Source: Candidatus Babeliales bacterium
GTDB taxonomy: Bacteria > Babelota > Babeliae > Babelales > JABDEC01
Direction of reading: 5' to 3'
DNA: 64,000 nucleotides
Assembly: GCA_031292305.1 (NCBI GenBank)
Contig: JARLHJ010000046.1
Location: 22,997 to 86,996, forward strand
Part shown: one piece after another, positions 8,400 to 16,819 of the stretch
Layout: each line of letters begins with the position of its first letter
Position numbering within the stretch: the first letter of the stretch is position 1
Program-made: the position numbers and the translations under genes
The notes under the pieces: generated by a model
The model's input: only the letters and a program-made list of their open reading frames with translations
What the model was told of the DNA's origin: nothing
Database searches by the model: none

Positions 8400-10139
8400 T
8401 TATCTACAGATCCAAGTCGACGTTGGCATTTTAAAGTACGGCATATATTTTTTTGCTAATGCCAACTTAAATATATCTGCAATTACATCTTTATTAATGA
8501 TCATATTAAGATATGCAACTCCAGAAAGTATATTAATTTGTTCATCAGAATAAGCAAAATTATAAGTTGAGCAATATAAACTATTTACGCAAGCTTCATA
8601 ATCAAAACTTCTTAGTGTTTCAATTAACGGAATATATTTTGGATCAACTTTGATTATTAATTTCGCAATTTCATCTTCTGTCATAGTTTTTATCGGATTT
8701 ATTCGAGGCATATAAATCACAATTGGATTATCTGGAAATGTCTCTAAGCCATATACCGTTAATGAATTATTAGCGACACCTACTGAATTAATTGCTGGAA
8801 ATTTTAAAGCATTCTTGCTTGCATAACTTTGGGCACCCATCAATTCTGGGCAACCTATAATATCTGAAGAATAGTCTAATGCAATTATTACGTCTAATGA
8901 TCTTTCTGGCCTTAGTAGTGGAGGGAATGGAAGATTAAAGTCTATCCCCGCATCCATAAGCACTACATTTTGTTGATCATTGCATGGTGTATCTTGTATT
9001 AAGTAATTAATGTTTGAAACTTGAGCAGGTAAAAATCTATCATCACAATAATTTTGATATAATAATTTTTCATTTTTTAAATCAGAAAGATATTCTTCAA
9101 GTTTAATTAATTTGTTAAGCATAACTTTTGGTAAGAATGAAAATGTTGAATTTAAAAAATTTTTAAATTTTTCTTCTATTGATAGCTTACTACACAGTTC
9201 TTCTGGAGTTACATCATAGGCTGATCCAAATATACCTAATAAAAATGATAAGTTTTGCTCTGGAGCGTTATTTAAAGATTTACCGTTTTCAAATTGTCTA
9301 CCAAATGCCCATGTCGGTACAAAAGATTGCTCTTTAATATTTCCACATTCATATGGTGTAAATTCGTACCATTGATAATTTAATTTTGATATAGGCTGAA
9401 TTGATGTATAGATTGGAAATGGTACATTCCCATCTTTAATTACATCAACTTGTTCGCTTAGTTTTAAATTTTGACGATTTTCATTAGGATAAAATAAATT
9501 ATCTAATATTGCAGCTCCCCAAAGATCCACTGAGCATAAAGGTTGATCAAAAACTTTTTTTGTAATTAAATCCTTAATGATTCCAGAATATTGATCATGG
9601 TCAATATTTAATATTCCTTCATTAGAACAAACATGAATATTTTCACTCATGTTTTTAGAAATTTGATATTGAGTATCAGATAATTTTTGATTTAAAGATA
9701 ACCATGCAGCCATTGCCCAAGTAGAACCTGATAACCCTGCAATGTAAGTTACACAATCAAGAAGGCCTATTTCTTGGGCTCCCAATAAAGAACCTAGAGT
9801 ACCTATAGTAGCCCTGTAACCTCCACCACTTGCACACATACCAATACGTAATTCTTTATTATCTAAAGAATCCATATTTAAAAATTTAGCTAAAGCAAGG
9901 TTATTAACAATTAATCTTTTTGAAACCACCGCTTGTTCTTCTAGTGATAAATGCGGGCTTTTTCTAACATAAGCAATTTGATCTTTATAAGGATTTGAAC
10001 TATTAAACTTTGTTTGCAAATACTGCTTAATTAAATTATTAACAATATTTAAATCTGATACATTAAAAGAAACTGCTTGGGAAATATTTGTACTAAAAAT
10101 AAAAATTAATACAAACTTCCAATAAAACCTTGTCTTCAT
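8400..10139 (-). CDS. Exported cytosolic-phospholipase-A2-like (PLA2_B / lysophospholipase catalytic domain) lipase
   Basis: A Ser/Asp-dyad lipase of the family otherwise typical of eukaryotic cPLA2 and fungal lysophospholipases, predicted to cleave acyl chains from glycerophospholipids. A signal peptide (1-22) is followed by the oxyanion/Arg motif SGGGYRA at 104-110, the nucleophile elbow GLSGSTW with Ser137, and the catalytic Asp396 in LMDAGIDFNLPFPPLLRPER. The last motif matches closely the D549 region of human cPLA2-alpha. YEFTPYE near 258-264 also matches the animal enzymes. All catalytic residues are present. No C2 domain is seen. Export plus specificity for membranes suggests action on host membranes. 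Length 579 is normal for the catalytic domain. Confidence 0.88.
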   Translation of the reverse strand: MKTRFYWKFVLIFIFSTNISQAVSFNVSDLNIVNNLIKQYLQTKFNSSNPYKDQIAYVRKSPHLSLEEQAVVSKRLIVNNLALAKFLNMDSLDNKELRIGMCASGGGYRATIGTLGSLLGAQEIGLLDCVTYIAGLSGSTWAMAAWLSLNQKLSDTQYQISKNMSENIHVCSNEGILNIDHDQYSGIIKDLITKKVFDQPLCSVDLWGAAILDNLFYPNENRQNLKLSEQVDVIKDGNVPFPIYTSIQPISKLNYQWYEFTPYECGNIKEQSFVPTWAFGRQFENGKSLNNAPEQNLSFLLGIFGSAYDVTPEELCSKLSIEEKFKNFLNSTFSFLPKVMLNKLIKLEEYLSDLKNEKLLYQNYCDDRFLPAQVSNINYLIQDTPCNDQQNVVLMDAGIDFNLPFPPLLRPERSLDVIIALDYSSDIIGCPELMGAQSYASKNALKFPAINSVGVANNSLTVYGLETFPDNPIVIYMPRINPIKTMTEDEIAKLIIKVDPKYIPLIETLRSFDYEACVNSLYCSTYNFAYSDEQINILSGVAYLNMIINKDVIADIFKLALAKKYMPYFKMPTSTWICR

Positions 10140-10205
10140 CTTTTCTCCTTTTTTATATAAACCAGATTAGACAAGGTTAGAAAATTTTTATATTAAACTT
10201 CAATA

Positions 10206-10931
10206 CTATTTTAGATTCAATTCTTTCCACATATTTAAAGAAACTTCAAAATGAGGCAAGGCTAAATCTAACATTCCTTGTGCATAAACTTTAATCTCAT
10301 TTTGCGCACCATGCCCAAGTCTTAATTTTATAAAATGCATAAAAGAATGAAGATTAACGGTGTAAATAAATTCCGTATATGTACAAACAGGTAAAAGACC
10401 ACGGGCTTGCTCTCTGCAAACACCATTTTCTAATAACATATTATAACCTTCAACTGCTGATTCTAATGACTTTTTGTATTGCGCTAATACAGCATCATTA
10501 TTAAACTCACCAAAAGAAGCTTGTCTATTATTTACATCTTGATAACGCCATTTATTTGGAATAAAAAATTCTAATGGCGCTTTAACATATCTATAACTAA
10601 TCTCATTATAAGAGCTCATTCTATGACGCATCCATTGACGCACTACATAAATTGGGGCTTTTATTCTAAATGATAATTGATTATGTTCAAACGGACTTGT
10701 ATGATTATGTTCAATTAAATATTTAATTAATTTCTTATCTCTGTCTGTTAAATCTGTTACAAGTTTACCAAAAGATACACGGGCTGCGTTTACTACGTCT
10801 ATATCGCTTCCTGAAACACGCACTAGTTCTATTGAACTTATACCATCTTCTAGTGGATCTAATTTTAAAGTTGATGCTTCTGAAGTAAAGTAATCTTCAA
10901 CTATAATTTGCTTTTGATTTTCTATATTCAT
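10206..10931 (-). CDS. thyX: Flavin-dependent thymidylate synthase ThyX
   Basis: Makes dTMP from dUMP using methylene-tetrahydrofolate, FAD and NADPH. The ThyX signature RHRMSSYNEISYRY is at residues 102-115 (pattern RHRxxSxNExSxRY), and the protein is 241 residues. The open frame extends to 10994. I choose the ATG at 10929-10931 because a good AGGA site precedes it and the extra 21 residues look like untranslated leader. The gene is divergent from the GNAT gene at 11030. A ThyX rather than ThyA is common in small-genome bacteria. Confidence 0.95.
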   Translation of the reverse strand: MNIENQKQIIVEDYFTSEASTLKLDPLEDGISSIELVRVSGSDIDVVNAARVSFGKLVTDLTDRDKKLIKYLIEHNHTSPFEHNQLSFRIKAPIYVVRQWMRHRMSSYNEISYRYVKAPLEFFIPNKWRYQDVNNRQASFGEFNNDAVLAQYKKSLESAVEGYNMLLENGVCREQARGLLPVCTYTEFIYTVNLHSFMHFIKLRLGHGAQNEIKVYAQGMLDLALPHFEVSLNMWKELNLK

Positions 10932-11029
10932 TTCATTCCTAATAAATTTTGTGTTTAAATAATTTTGACATATAACTATTAAGTTGGCAAACATAGTTAA
11001 CTTTTATTAAATAAATTTTGCAGGATAAA

Positions 11030-11632
11030 ATGAAAACAATATTGTCTTTTTTAGTTCTACTCATTACACACTTAATTACTTACTCCGAAAATATAATTAT
11101 TCGCCCGGCAATTAAAGATGATTTTGAGAAGCTTATGATTGTAGACAAAAAAATTTCATATGAATATTTTAAACCAATATTTTTGAAATACTATTCAGAA
11201 TTACCTTTTGGAAAAGATCCTGACCAATATTTAGAATTAGATCTCAAACAAGATGAAATTTATTTTAATAACTACATACAAGACCCCAATAAAAATATGA
11301 TTAATCTTGCATGGGATAAAAATAATAAAAATATAGCTGGCATGACTTTTTTTCATAAAGAAGATAATATTTTACACATAGACCTTTTATTGGTCGATAA
11401 AGATTATCGTAATATGAAAATTGGTAGAAAACTTTTAAATTCTGCAATAAATTTCTATAAAGATATTAAAACATGTTTATTGTATACATTAAGATTCGGA
11501 AATGAAAGTACGCATAAATTTTATAAAGCAATGGGCTTTAAATGTACCGGAATAAGACCCGGAAAGGAATCTAAATTTATTTTCCAAGGTTATCCTGAGG
11601 TATTTTTAGATTATAAGCTTGAATTATCTTAA
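11030..11632 (+). CDS. GNAT-family N-acetyltransferase with a signal peptide (200 aa)
   Basis: A typical hydrophobic export signal (MKTILSFLVLLITHLITYS) precedes a complete GNAT fold that starts at IIIRPAIKDDFEKL. The beta4/P-loop region LDLLLVDKDYRNMKIGRKLL contains the degenerate acetyl-CoA-binding pattern (R/Q-x2-x-I/G-R/K). The C-terminal FYKAMGFKCTGI is the usual GNAT ending. An exported GNAT is unusual, since acetyl-CoA is not expected outside the cytoplasm, so it may act in the host cell. The ATG at 11030 has AGGA upstream; the earlier TTG at 11018 is rejected. A frameshifted paralogue lies at 15713-16323. Confidence 0.8.
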   Translation: MKTILSFLVLLITHLITYSENIIIRPAIKDDFEKLMIVDKKISYEYFKPIFLKYYSELPFGKDPDQYLELDLKQDEIYFNNYIQDPNKNMINLAWDKNNKNIAGMTFFHKEDNILHIDLLLVDKDYRNMKIGRKLLNSAINFYKDIKTCLLYTLRFGNESTHKFYKAMGFKCTGIRPGKESKFIFQGYPEVFLDYKLELS

Positions 11633-11737
11633 TTGTTTTAATAACCTACTGGCCTTTATTTTAACCTGAAAAAGCCTAATTACCAAATACAGTTGCTTAA
11701 AATTACAGTTTTGGTATAGTAAATAATACTTACTAAC

Positions 11738-11767
11738 TTGATTTTTGACAATACTTCAGACTATAAT
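11738..11767 (+). promoter_or_regulatory. Candidate sigma70-type promoter of the CaaX gene pair
   Basis: TTGATT at 11738-11743 and a consensus TATAAT at 11762-11767, separated by 18 nt, lie about 90 nt before the first CaaX gene. A TTGACA at 11745 is only 11 nt from the -10 and is probably not the -35. Confidence 0.45.
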
Positions 11768-11859
11768 GTTATTTCAAATATAAATTTTCCTGTGGTTTAT
11801 TTTAATTTATCTTGAATAATATGCCTCAATAATCTTTCGGATATAATAATGGAGAAAAG

Positions 11860-13056
11860 ATGAAATATATAATATTGATAATTACCTGCATTTTTCACCT
11901 TTTTTTAGGCGCGGCTGAACCTGGGCAAAGCGATTATAAAAGCGAAATATTAAATAAAATAGCAACGTTAAAGCAACAAATTAAGGTCAAGCCTGACCAA
12001 GCATCTGTTTTAAATTACAGCATTTCTCAGCAATATTTTAAATTAGAATTATTTAACTCAAGTATGAAATACCTCCTGTTAGCTATTTCGCAAGAATCTA
12101 ATAAAGAAATTAGATTAATAATAATTAAGGGTTTTAATGAATTTATAGATACATTAAAAAAGCATATACAAATGGAACCTGATTATGAAAAAAAAATTAA
12201 ATATTTAACAATTCTTAAATCACAACCATTTGATAGACAAGTTACTGAATATGCAAATTTAGAATTAAAAAAATTAACAGAATCTTTATTAGATTTAGCT
12301 CAGACAAAGATTACTAGTTATGAAAATTATATGTTTATAATAAATAGTTTAGTGCAATTTCAAAAGACACTAAACCCTGAAGAAGAACTATATAATATTA
12401 TTCAAGTAAACATTGACCATTTACTAATACATTTTAAAACTGTAAAAAAAAGTCGCCTTGCGTTATCGTCAAGCCAAAGCTGTGACAGCTTGTCAGAATT
12501 TACAGATTCTGAACTCCTCAAATTTAATAATAGCCCATTACCTTTAAGCCCAAAAGACGTGAATTTGAGCATTAATCTTCGCCCAACCCAAAGTCCTATA
12601 GATTCTCAAGATGGCTTGACACCTTCAGCGCATGAAGCACTGCCATCACCTTCTTATGAATATTTTTCAGAGAGAAGTCATTTGAAATATCCTATAACTC
12701 TTGGTATTGATGAAGAAAAAAATTCATCTGACCAATATAAATATCCAACTAGGTTAGAGTTATTAAGACGTAGTGACACGCCCACAATAGCAGATGATTC
12801 AGCTAAGTTAAAGCCCAAATTTTTACGACCAATTAGTATTGTTCAAAAAATGCAAAATGAGGAAAAAGAGTCACACGCGCAAGTAATTCCACATATACCA
12901 AAATCTCAATCAGATAATAATTTAGCAGCTTTAAAACAGGCAAGGCGGTTGGCAAGAATACAACCAAAAAAAATCGAGCCTTTAGAAAAAACGTTAGTTG
13001 CTATAGAAGATATGGAAAAAATAGTTAATCAAAATCGTTGTTGTACATTACAATAA
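11860..13056 (+). CDS. Exported TPR-like/disordered protein ending in a CaaX box (CTLQ)
   Basis: No named family. A signal peptide (MKYIILIITCIFHLFLGAAE) is followed by ~170 helical residues with a TPR-like pattern (NYSISQQYFKLELFNSSMKY). A Ser/Pro-rich, probably disordered region (about 205-370) follows. The protein ends N-R-C-C-T-L-Q. The last four residues form a CaaX box whose terminal Gln favours farnesyl transfer, and the neighbouring Cys could be palmitoylated. Bacteria lack protein prenyltransferases, so the motif makes sense only inside a eukaryotic host; this is inference. A GGAG site precedes the ATG. The gene is followed after 21 nt by a paralogue with the same layout, also with a CaaX end. 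Confidence 0.75.
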   Translation: MKYIILIITCIFHLFLGAAEPGQSDYKSEILNKIATLKQQIKVKPDQASVLNYSISQQYFKLELFNSSMKYLLLAISQESNKEIRLIIIKGFNEFIDTLKKHIQMEPDYEKKIKYLTILKSQPFDRQVTEYANLELKKLTESLLDLAQTKITSYENYMFIINSLVQFQKTLNPEEELYNIIQVNIDHLLIHFKTVKKSRLALSSSQSCDSLSEFTDSELLKFNNSPLPLSPKDVNLSINLRPTQSPIDSQDGLTPSAHEALPSPSYEYFSERSHLKYPITLGIDEEKNSSDQYKYPTRLELLRRSDTPTIADDSAKLKPKFLRPISIVQKMQNEEKESHAQVIPHIPKSQSDNNLAALKQARRLARIQPKKIEPLEKTLVAIEDMEKIVNQNRCCTLQ

Positions 13057-13077
13057 CTTTACAAATCGAGGTTTAAA

Positions 13078-14163
13078 ATGAGAATAGTATTTTTATGTTT
13101 AATTAATTTATTTATGTGTATGTATAGTGCTGATTCTTCGCAATCTAATTTTGATACAGATTTATCAAAACTTTTTATTGCTGAGCTCGATATAAGAACA
13201 TTGGTTAATAAGCGATCTTGCGCTGCTGATTCCGAAAGACCAAGTATAAATTTGCAAATCGCTATCAGATTAACTTTTATAGGAGACTACCAATCTGCAA
13301 TAAGGTATTATTTGTTAGCTGGCAAACAAGATATAGATCCTCAAACTAGAAGTTTAGCAATGTCTAAACTGCAATCTTTATTTATAAAAATTAGCAATGA
13401 TGCAGATAATTTATATCTAAATAAATCATTTGAAGTCGCTAGACAACTTTATGAATTATTAGCTGAACAAACATTTAATAAAAACTTACAAACATTTGCT
13501 AAAGAAAAATTAAGTGAACTAATACAATACAAATCTGCTAAAAAATTAAATCCTTCTCACAGGCAAAGATTAACTCAATATGAAGATTCTGATGAAGAAG
13601 AAATTTCAGAAATGAACTTACAAAGACAAAGTGGCACACCAAAAAATCGCGGAGCATCTTCTACCTCTTTAGATCAGTTTGGTGAAAGATCAACATCTCC
13701 AATTAAAGCAGTTTCTAGAGGTCAAAGCCCTGCAAGTACAAGCCAGCTTAAATCATATCACTTAAGAGCACGACCTAGATCTGAATCAGTAGAATCATAT
13801 CATCCTAAAACAAGCTCTGCAAGAAACTTGCCAGCATTAGAAAATATAGAAGATGAAATACAACACCCACATATGGTCAAATCTAAATTACACAAACTAA
13901 AAAAATCAGAATCTGAACCAAATAACATTTCTGCACGTTATATGAAAAGAACGACTCAAGAATCGCCTCAAAGCCCTCGTTTAACTCCAGAACCAAAACT
14001 ATCCGATTTAGTAGATGTGGATAAAGAAGTATTCCTAAGAGAAGATTTTATTGCAGAAGAATTATCTGATACTGATCGTCTAGAACTAAGAGAACTACAA
14101 AAAAGTTTAGAATCCGAAAATGCACGAGAAGAAAAATCAAAAAGAAGATGTGTAATACTGTAG
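13078..14163 (+). CDS. Exported TPR-like/disordered protein ending in a CaaX box (CVIL)
   Basis: Paralogue of the preceding gene. It has a signal peptide (MRIVFLCLINLFMCMYSADS), a helical region with a TPR-like unit (IAIRLTFIGDYQSAIRYYLL, then a second pair around SFEVARQLYELLAEQ), and a long Ser/Pro/Arg-rich low-complexity region from about 160. The C-terminus is K-S-K-R-R-C-V-I-L: a polybasic stretch followed by CVIL, the textbook geranylgeranyl-type CaaX (X = Leu). GAGG lies upstream of the ATG. It is co-transcribed with the 11860 gene and closed by the terminator at 14174. Likely a host-membrane-targeted effector; the biochemical role is unknown. Confidence 0.75.
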   Translation: MRIVFLCLINLFMCMYSADSSQSNFDTDLSKLFIAELDIRTLVNKRSCAADSERPSINLQIAIRLTFIGDYQSAIRYYLLAGKQDIDPQTRSLAMSKLQSLFIKISNDADNLYLNKSFEVARQLYELLAEQTFNKNLQTFAKEKLSELIQYKSAKKLNPSHRQRLTQYEDSDEEEISEMNLQRQSGTPKNRGASSTSLDQFGERSTSPIKAVSRGQSPASTSQLKSYHLRARPRSESVESYHPKTSSARNLPALENIEDEIQHPHMVKSKLHKLKKSESEPNNISARYMKRTTQESPQSPRLTPEPKLSDLVDVDKEVFLREDFIAEELSDTDRLELRELQKSLESENAREEKSKRRCVIL

Positions 14164-14173
14164 GTTAAATTTT

Positions 14174-14209
14174 AGCAGGGTGTCAAATTTTTAAATTTGA
14201 CACCCTGCT
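14174..14209 (+). terminator. Terminator after the CaaX gene pair
   Basis: A 17-bp perfect stem (left 14174-14190, right 14193-14209, loop 2 nt or more) is followed by the T-rich GTTTCATTT. The core GGTGTCAAATTT/AAATTTGACACC resembles palindromes at 27408 and 27492, so it may be a dispersed element used as a terminator. Confidence 0.75.
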
Positions 14210-14216
14210 GTTTCAT

Positions 14217-15575
14217 TTAGAATGAAAAATCTATTCCTAACCAAATAGCCCACTGCTCTAATGCATTCTTATCTTTTGCAAATTCATAAGAACCACCAAC
14301 ATAAACAGGTAGTGTATGTTTTGCCTCTGTTGCGAAATAACCCATCAAAATATATATTTTATTTGTCAAAGCTGAAGGCTGAGTAACTAAAGCTAAATCT
14401 ATACCATTTTTAAAATCTAATTGATTTTTCAAAGATACTTTTTCTTGAGCTTTCCACCATAAATTATAACCCAATTCTATGTTCCAAGAATAATGTTGAT
14501 AATGCATAGCTAGCCAGAAATTAATTACGCTTCCTGGAATAACTTTAAATTTCTCTTTATTTAATTTTTTTAGTTCATTATACAATAGTGTCGATTTAAT
14601 AGATGTTAATTTGTTTTCAATAGAAAGCGGCACTGTACTTAATGCTGCATCAATGGTACTTGATAAGTCATTTAAATCTTTAAGAAATTTATTTGTGTTT
14701 TCAAGACAAGCTACAGGAGATCTTGAAAGGCGACATTCGGAAGCTGAAAATAAATATTGGTATGATAAATCAGTCATTACACAAATATACCTTTTATCTT
14801 CAAGATGCTCAAAAATTTTAAAACCGCCATTCAAACCTACACCTGCACCCCAATGCGCACGACCAACTAAAGGTTCAAATAAGAAATCAGCTTTTGGCTT
14901 ACTTGCTGTAGGAATAACAACAGAACCATAAATATTTAAATAGTCTGCATATTCTTCAGATTGATAAACCATATAACCCAATTTAGCTTCTAAGTCATCG
15001 ATTCCAAATTTTTGTCTTGTATACAAACTTATTTTATCTAAATTTAATTCATTTAAAAAATCATCTACATGTGCACAATGTTCTTCTTTGCAACCTAATA
15101 TAAAAGAATGCCTTGCGCGATAAAGAGAAATCTTTGCATCAACCCATAAGTTTTCTATTGAACAAATATCTTGGTGATAATTTAAAAATACCCCTAGTAA
15201 TTCTCTATGTGGACATAATAAATAATTATCAATTTGGTTAACCAAGTTATTAGAAGATGTGATTATATCTGTAGGAAAAAAATATTTTTTTATTTCTTTC
15301 GGTTTTCTAGAATTTTCAAAAAAAACACCACCATGAAAATAAAAATTTTCATCGCGTTCTATTATATTACCATCGGTTATTATAGGTATATCCATGTACT
15401 TTTGATAAATTCTATAGTTATTCATAGCCAAAAATAAAGTTGCATCTTCTATAGATGATCGACCTCTAAAAAATGTTTTTTCAGAAAGACAATCTGCTTT
15501 TGATGTCCCACAATCTGCGTTATTTTGTGCGACAATTAACAATGACATTAAACATATAATTATAAATTTTTTCAT
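14217..15575 (-). CDS. Predicted outer-membrane beta-barrel protein (452 aa)
   Basis: A signal peptide (MKKFIIICLMSLLIVAQNNA) is followed by Cys-containing early sequence (DCGTSKADC). A region with alternating hydrophobic/aromatic strands comes next (AHWGAGVGLNGGFKIFE, YICVMTDLSYQYLF, HYSWNIELGYNLWWKA, LPVYVGGSYEFA). The protein ends in WAIWLGIDFSF. A terminal Phe preceded by alternating residues is the BAM recognition signal of outer-membrane proteins. No specific family recognised. GGGG lies upstream of the ATG. The gene converges on the CaaX pair. Confidence 0.65.
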   Translation of the reverse strand: MKKFIIICLMSLLIVAQNNADCGTSKADCLSEKTFFRGRSSIEDATLFLAMNNYRIYQKYMDIPIITDGNIIERDENFYFHGGVFFENSRKPKEIKKYFFPTDIITSSNNLVNQIDNYLLCPHRELLGVFLNYHQDICSIENLWVDAKISLYRARHSFILGCKEEHCAHVDDFLNELNLDKISLYTRQKFGIDDLEAKLGYMVYQSEEYADYLNIYGSVVIPTASKPKADFLFEPLVGRAHWGAGVGLNGGFKIFEHLEDKRYICVMTDLSYQYLFSASECRLSRSPVACLENTNKFLKDLNDLSSTIDAALSTVPLSIENKLTSIKSTLLYNELKKLNKEKFKVIPGSVINFWLAMHYQHYSWNIELGYNLWWKAQEKVSLKNQLDFKNGIDLALVTQPSALTNKIYILMGYFATEAKHTLPVYVGGSYEFAKDKNALEQWAIWLGIDFSF

Positions 15576-15712
15576 GGTTCCCCTATTTTTGTTAAAAACT
15601 ATATAGGGTAAAGAATAATTTTATTTTTAAAAAAAACAATCAAACTATTTTCTTGAAATTATAAACTAATATCTAATATCTTGGTTATAAACTTATTTTA
15701 ATGAAGGTAAAT

Positions 15713-16323
15713 ATGTTTAAAACACCACCTTTGTCAATTTTGATTTTTTTTTAATTTTAAAATCTACTCTTCATGCATCAATTGATATTAGGCCTGCTAC
15801 TGCTAATGAATTACAATCTATTTTGGAACTTGATCGCAAAGTAACTTATGAATTCTTCAAACCTTTATTTATTGATATTTACACTAATCTAGGTATTAAA
15901 AACGATATTGATAATGATCTTGAGGAAGAATTAAAAAACGATTCCCAAACATTTTCTAATTTAATTCAATCTAATGGCATAGAACGACTACATGTAGCCT
16001 GGGATACATTACAAAATATTCCTTGTGGATTACTTCTTTTTCATAAAGAAGAAAACAATGAAATAATGCTTGATCTGCTTCTTGTTGATAAAAATTATCG
16101 GGGTCAAGGAATTGGAAAAAGACTTGTTAACTCTACGTATAAAACGTTTGATGGAATTAAAATCGTTACAGTATATCCGGTACAATTTAACAATAAGAAT
16201 ACACTTAAATTTTATGAATCACTGGGATTTAAAAATCTTGGAGTTGGACCTTTTGATAAAATAAATATTTATGGAATACGCTATTCAGATATGTATTATC
16301 ACTTTAAACTTGATATGCCATGA
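15713..16323 (+). pseudogene. Exported GNAT acetyltransferase paralogue, frameshifted in a T9 tract
   Basis: An ATG at 15713 with AAGG upstream opens a signal peptide (MFKTPPLSILIFF) that hits TAA at 15752-15754, directly after nine T (15744-15752). One extra T would join it to the downstream frame LILKSTLHASIDIRPATANE, restoring a full signal peptide and a GNAT domain. That domain includes LDLLLVDKNYRGQGIGKRLV, a canonical Q/R-x2-G-x-G/A acetyl-CoA loop, and FYESLGFKNLG. It is closely related in layout to the 11030 gene. It may be a real mutation, a sequencing error in the homopolymer, or a slippery tract giving some full-length protein. The catalytic domain itself (15781-16323) is undamaged. 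Confidence 0.75.
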
Positions 16324-16354
16324 AGTTTTATACTATTGTTCCAAAGTTCATAAT

Positions 16355-16816
16355 TCACTCTTTTTGTTGCGCAGATTTTAATTCTAAATTTTTTAAATGA
16401 CTCTTCAAAGCAAAGGCAACATCTATGCTTGCTTTGCTTTTGTCTTCTATTTGATTATAAGCAGCTATGCAGAATGCACATTTTTTATGCAGACTATATC
16501 CCAGAATTTGATTCATTATATATTGAGAATTGGCATCCATTGAATCATATGCATCTCGAGACCATTGTCTAAAATTTTCAATTCTTTCTCTAGCTTTATC
16601 TCCGCCATACATCGCAATATCAGCCTTGAGATTATATACAGATACAAGTGCTTTTATATTATAAAAAATAGATACTGCAATTTTGTCCTTATCACCATCT
16701 GAAAGTTTACTTGTTCTTGTAAGTAATGGATCAAGAACTTCAGAATTACTTGGCTCGGCAGCCTAAAGACTTAAAACAACAAATAAAGTAGTCAAAATAA
16801 CTTTATTGAGTTTCAT
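16355..16816 (-). pseudogene. Small exported protein with an in-frame TAG inside the signal peptide
   Basis: From the ATG at 16814-16816 the reading is MKLNKVILTTLFVVLSL, then TAG, then AAEPSNSEVLDPLLTR and on, in the same frame to the stop at 16355. The stop codon sits exactly where the last residue before the signal-peptidase site would be; a single change from CAG, AAG, TTG, TCG or TGG would explain it. The C-terminal 85 residues (from Met at 16612) contain a CAFC pair. Family unknown. It lies 3 nt upstream of the PAF-acetylhydrolase-like gene's end. Either a recent nonsense mutation, suppression, or a sequencing error. Confidence 0.7.
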
Positions 16817-16819
16817 ATT

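Noticed and set aside
10932..10994. N-terminal extension of ThyX
   Set aside because: No ribosome site at 10994, and the added residues are unlike ThyX; the ATG at 10931 has AGGA upstream.
11745..11767. TTGACA plus TATAAT as a perfect promoter
   Set aside because: Spacing is only 11 nt; the TTGATT at 11738 with 18 nt is the better -35.
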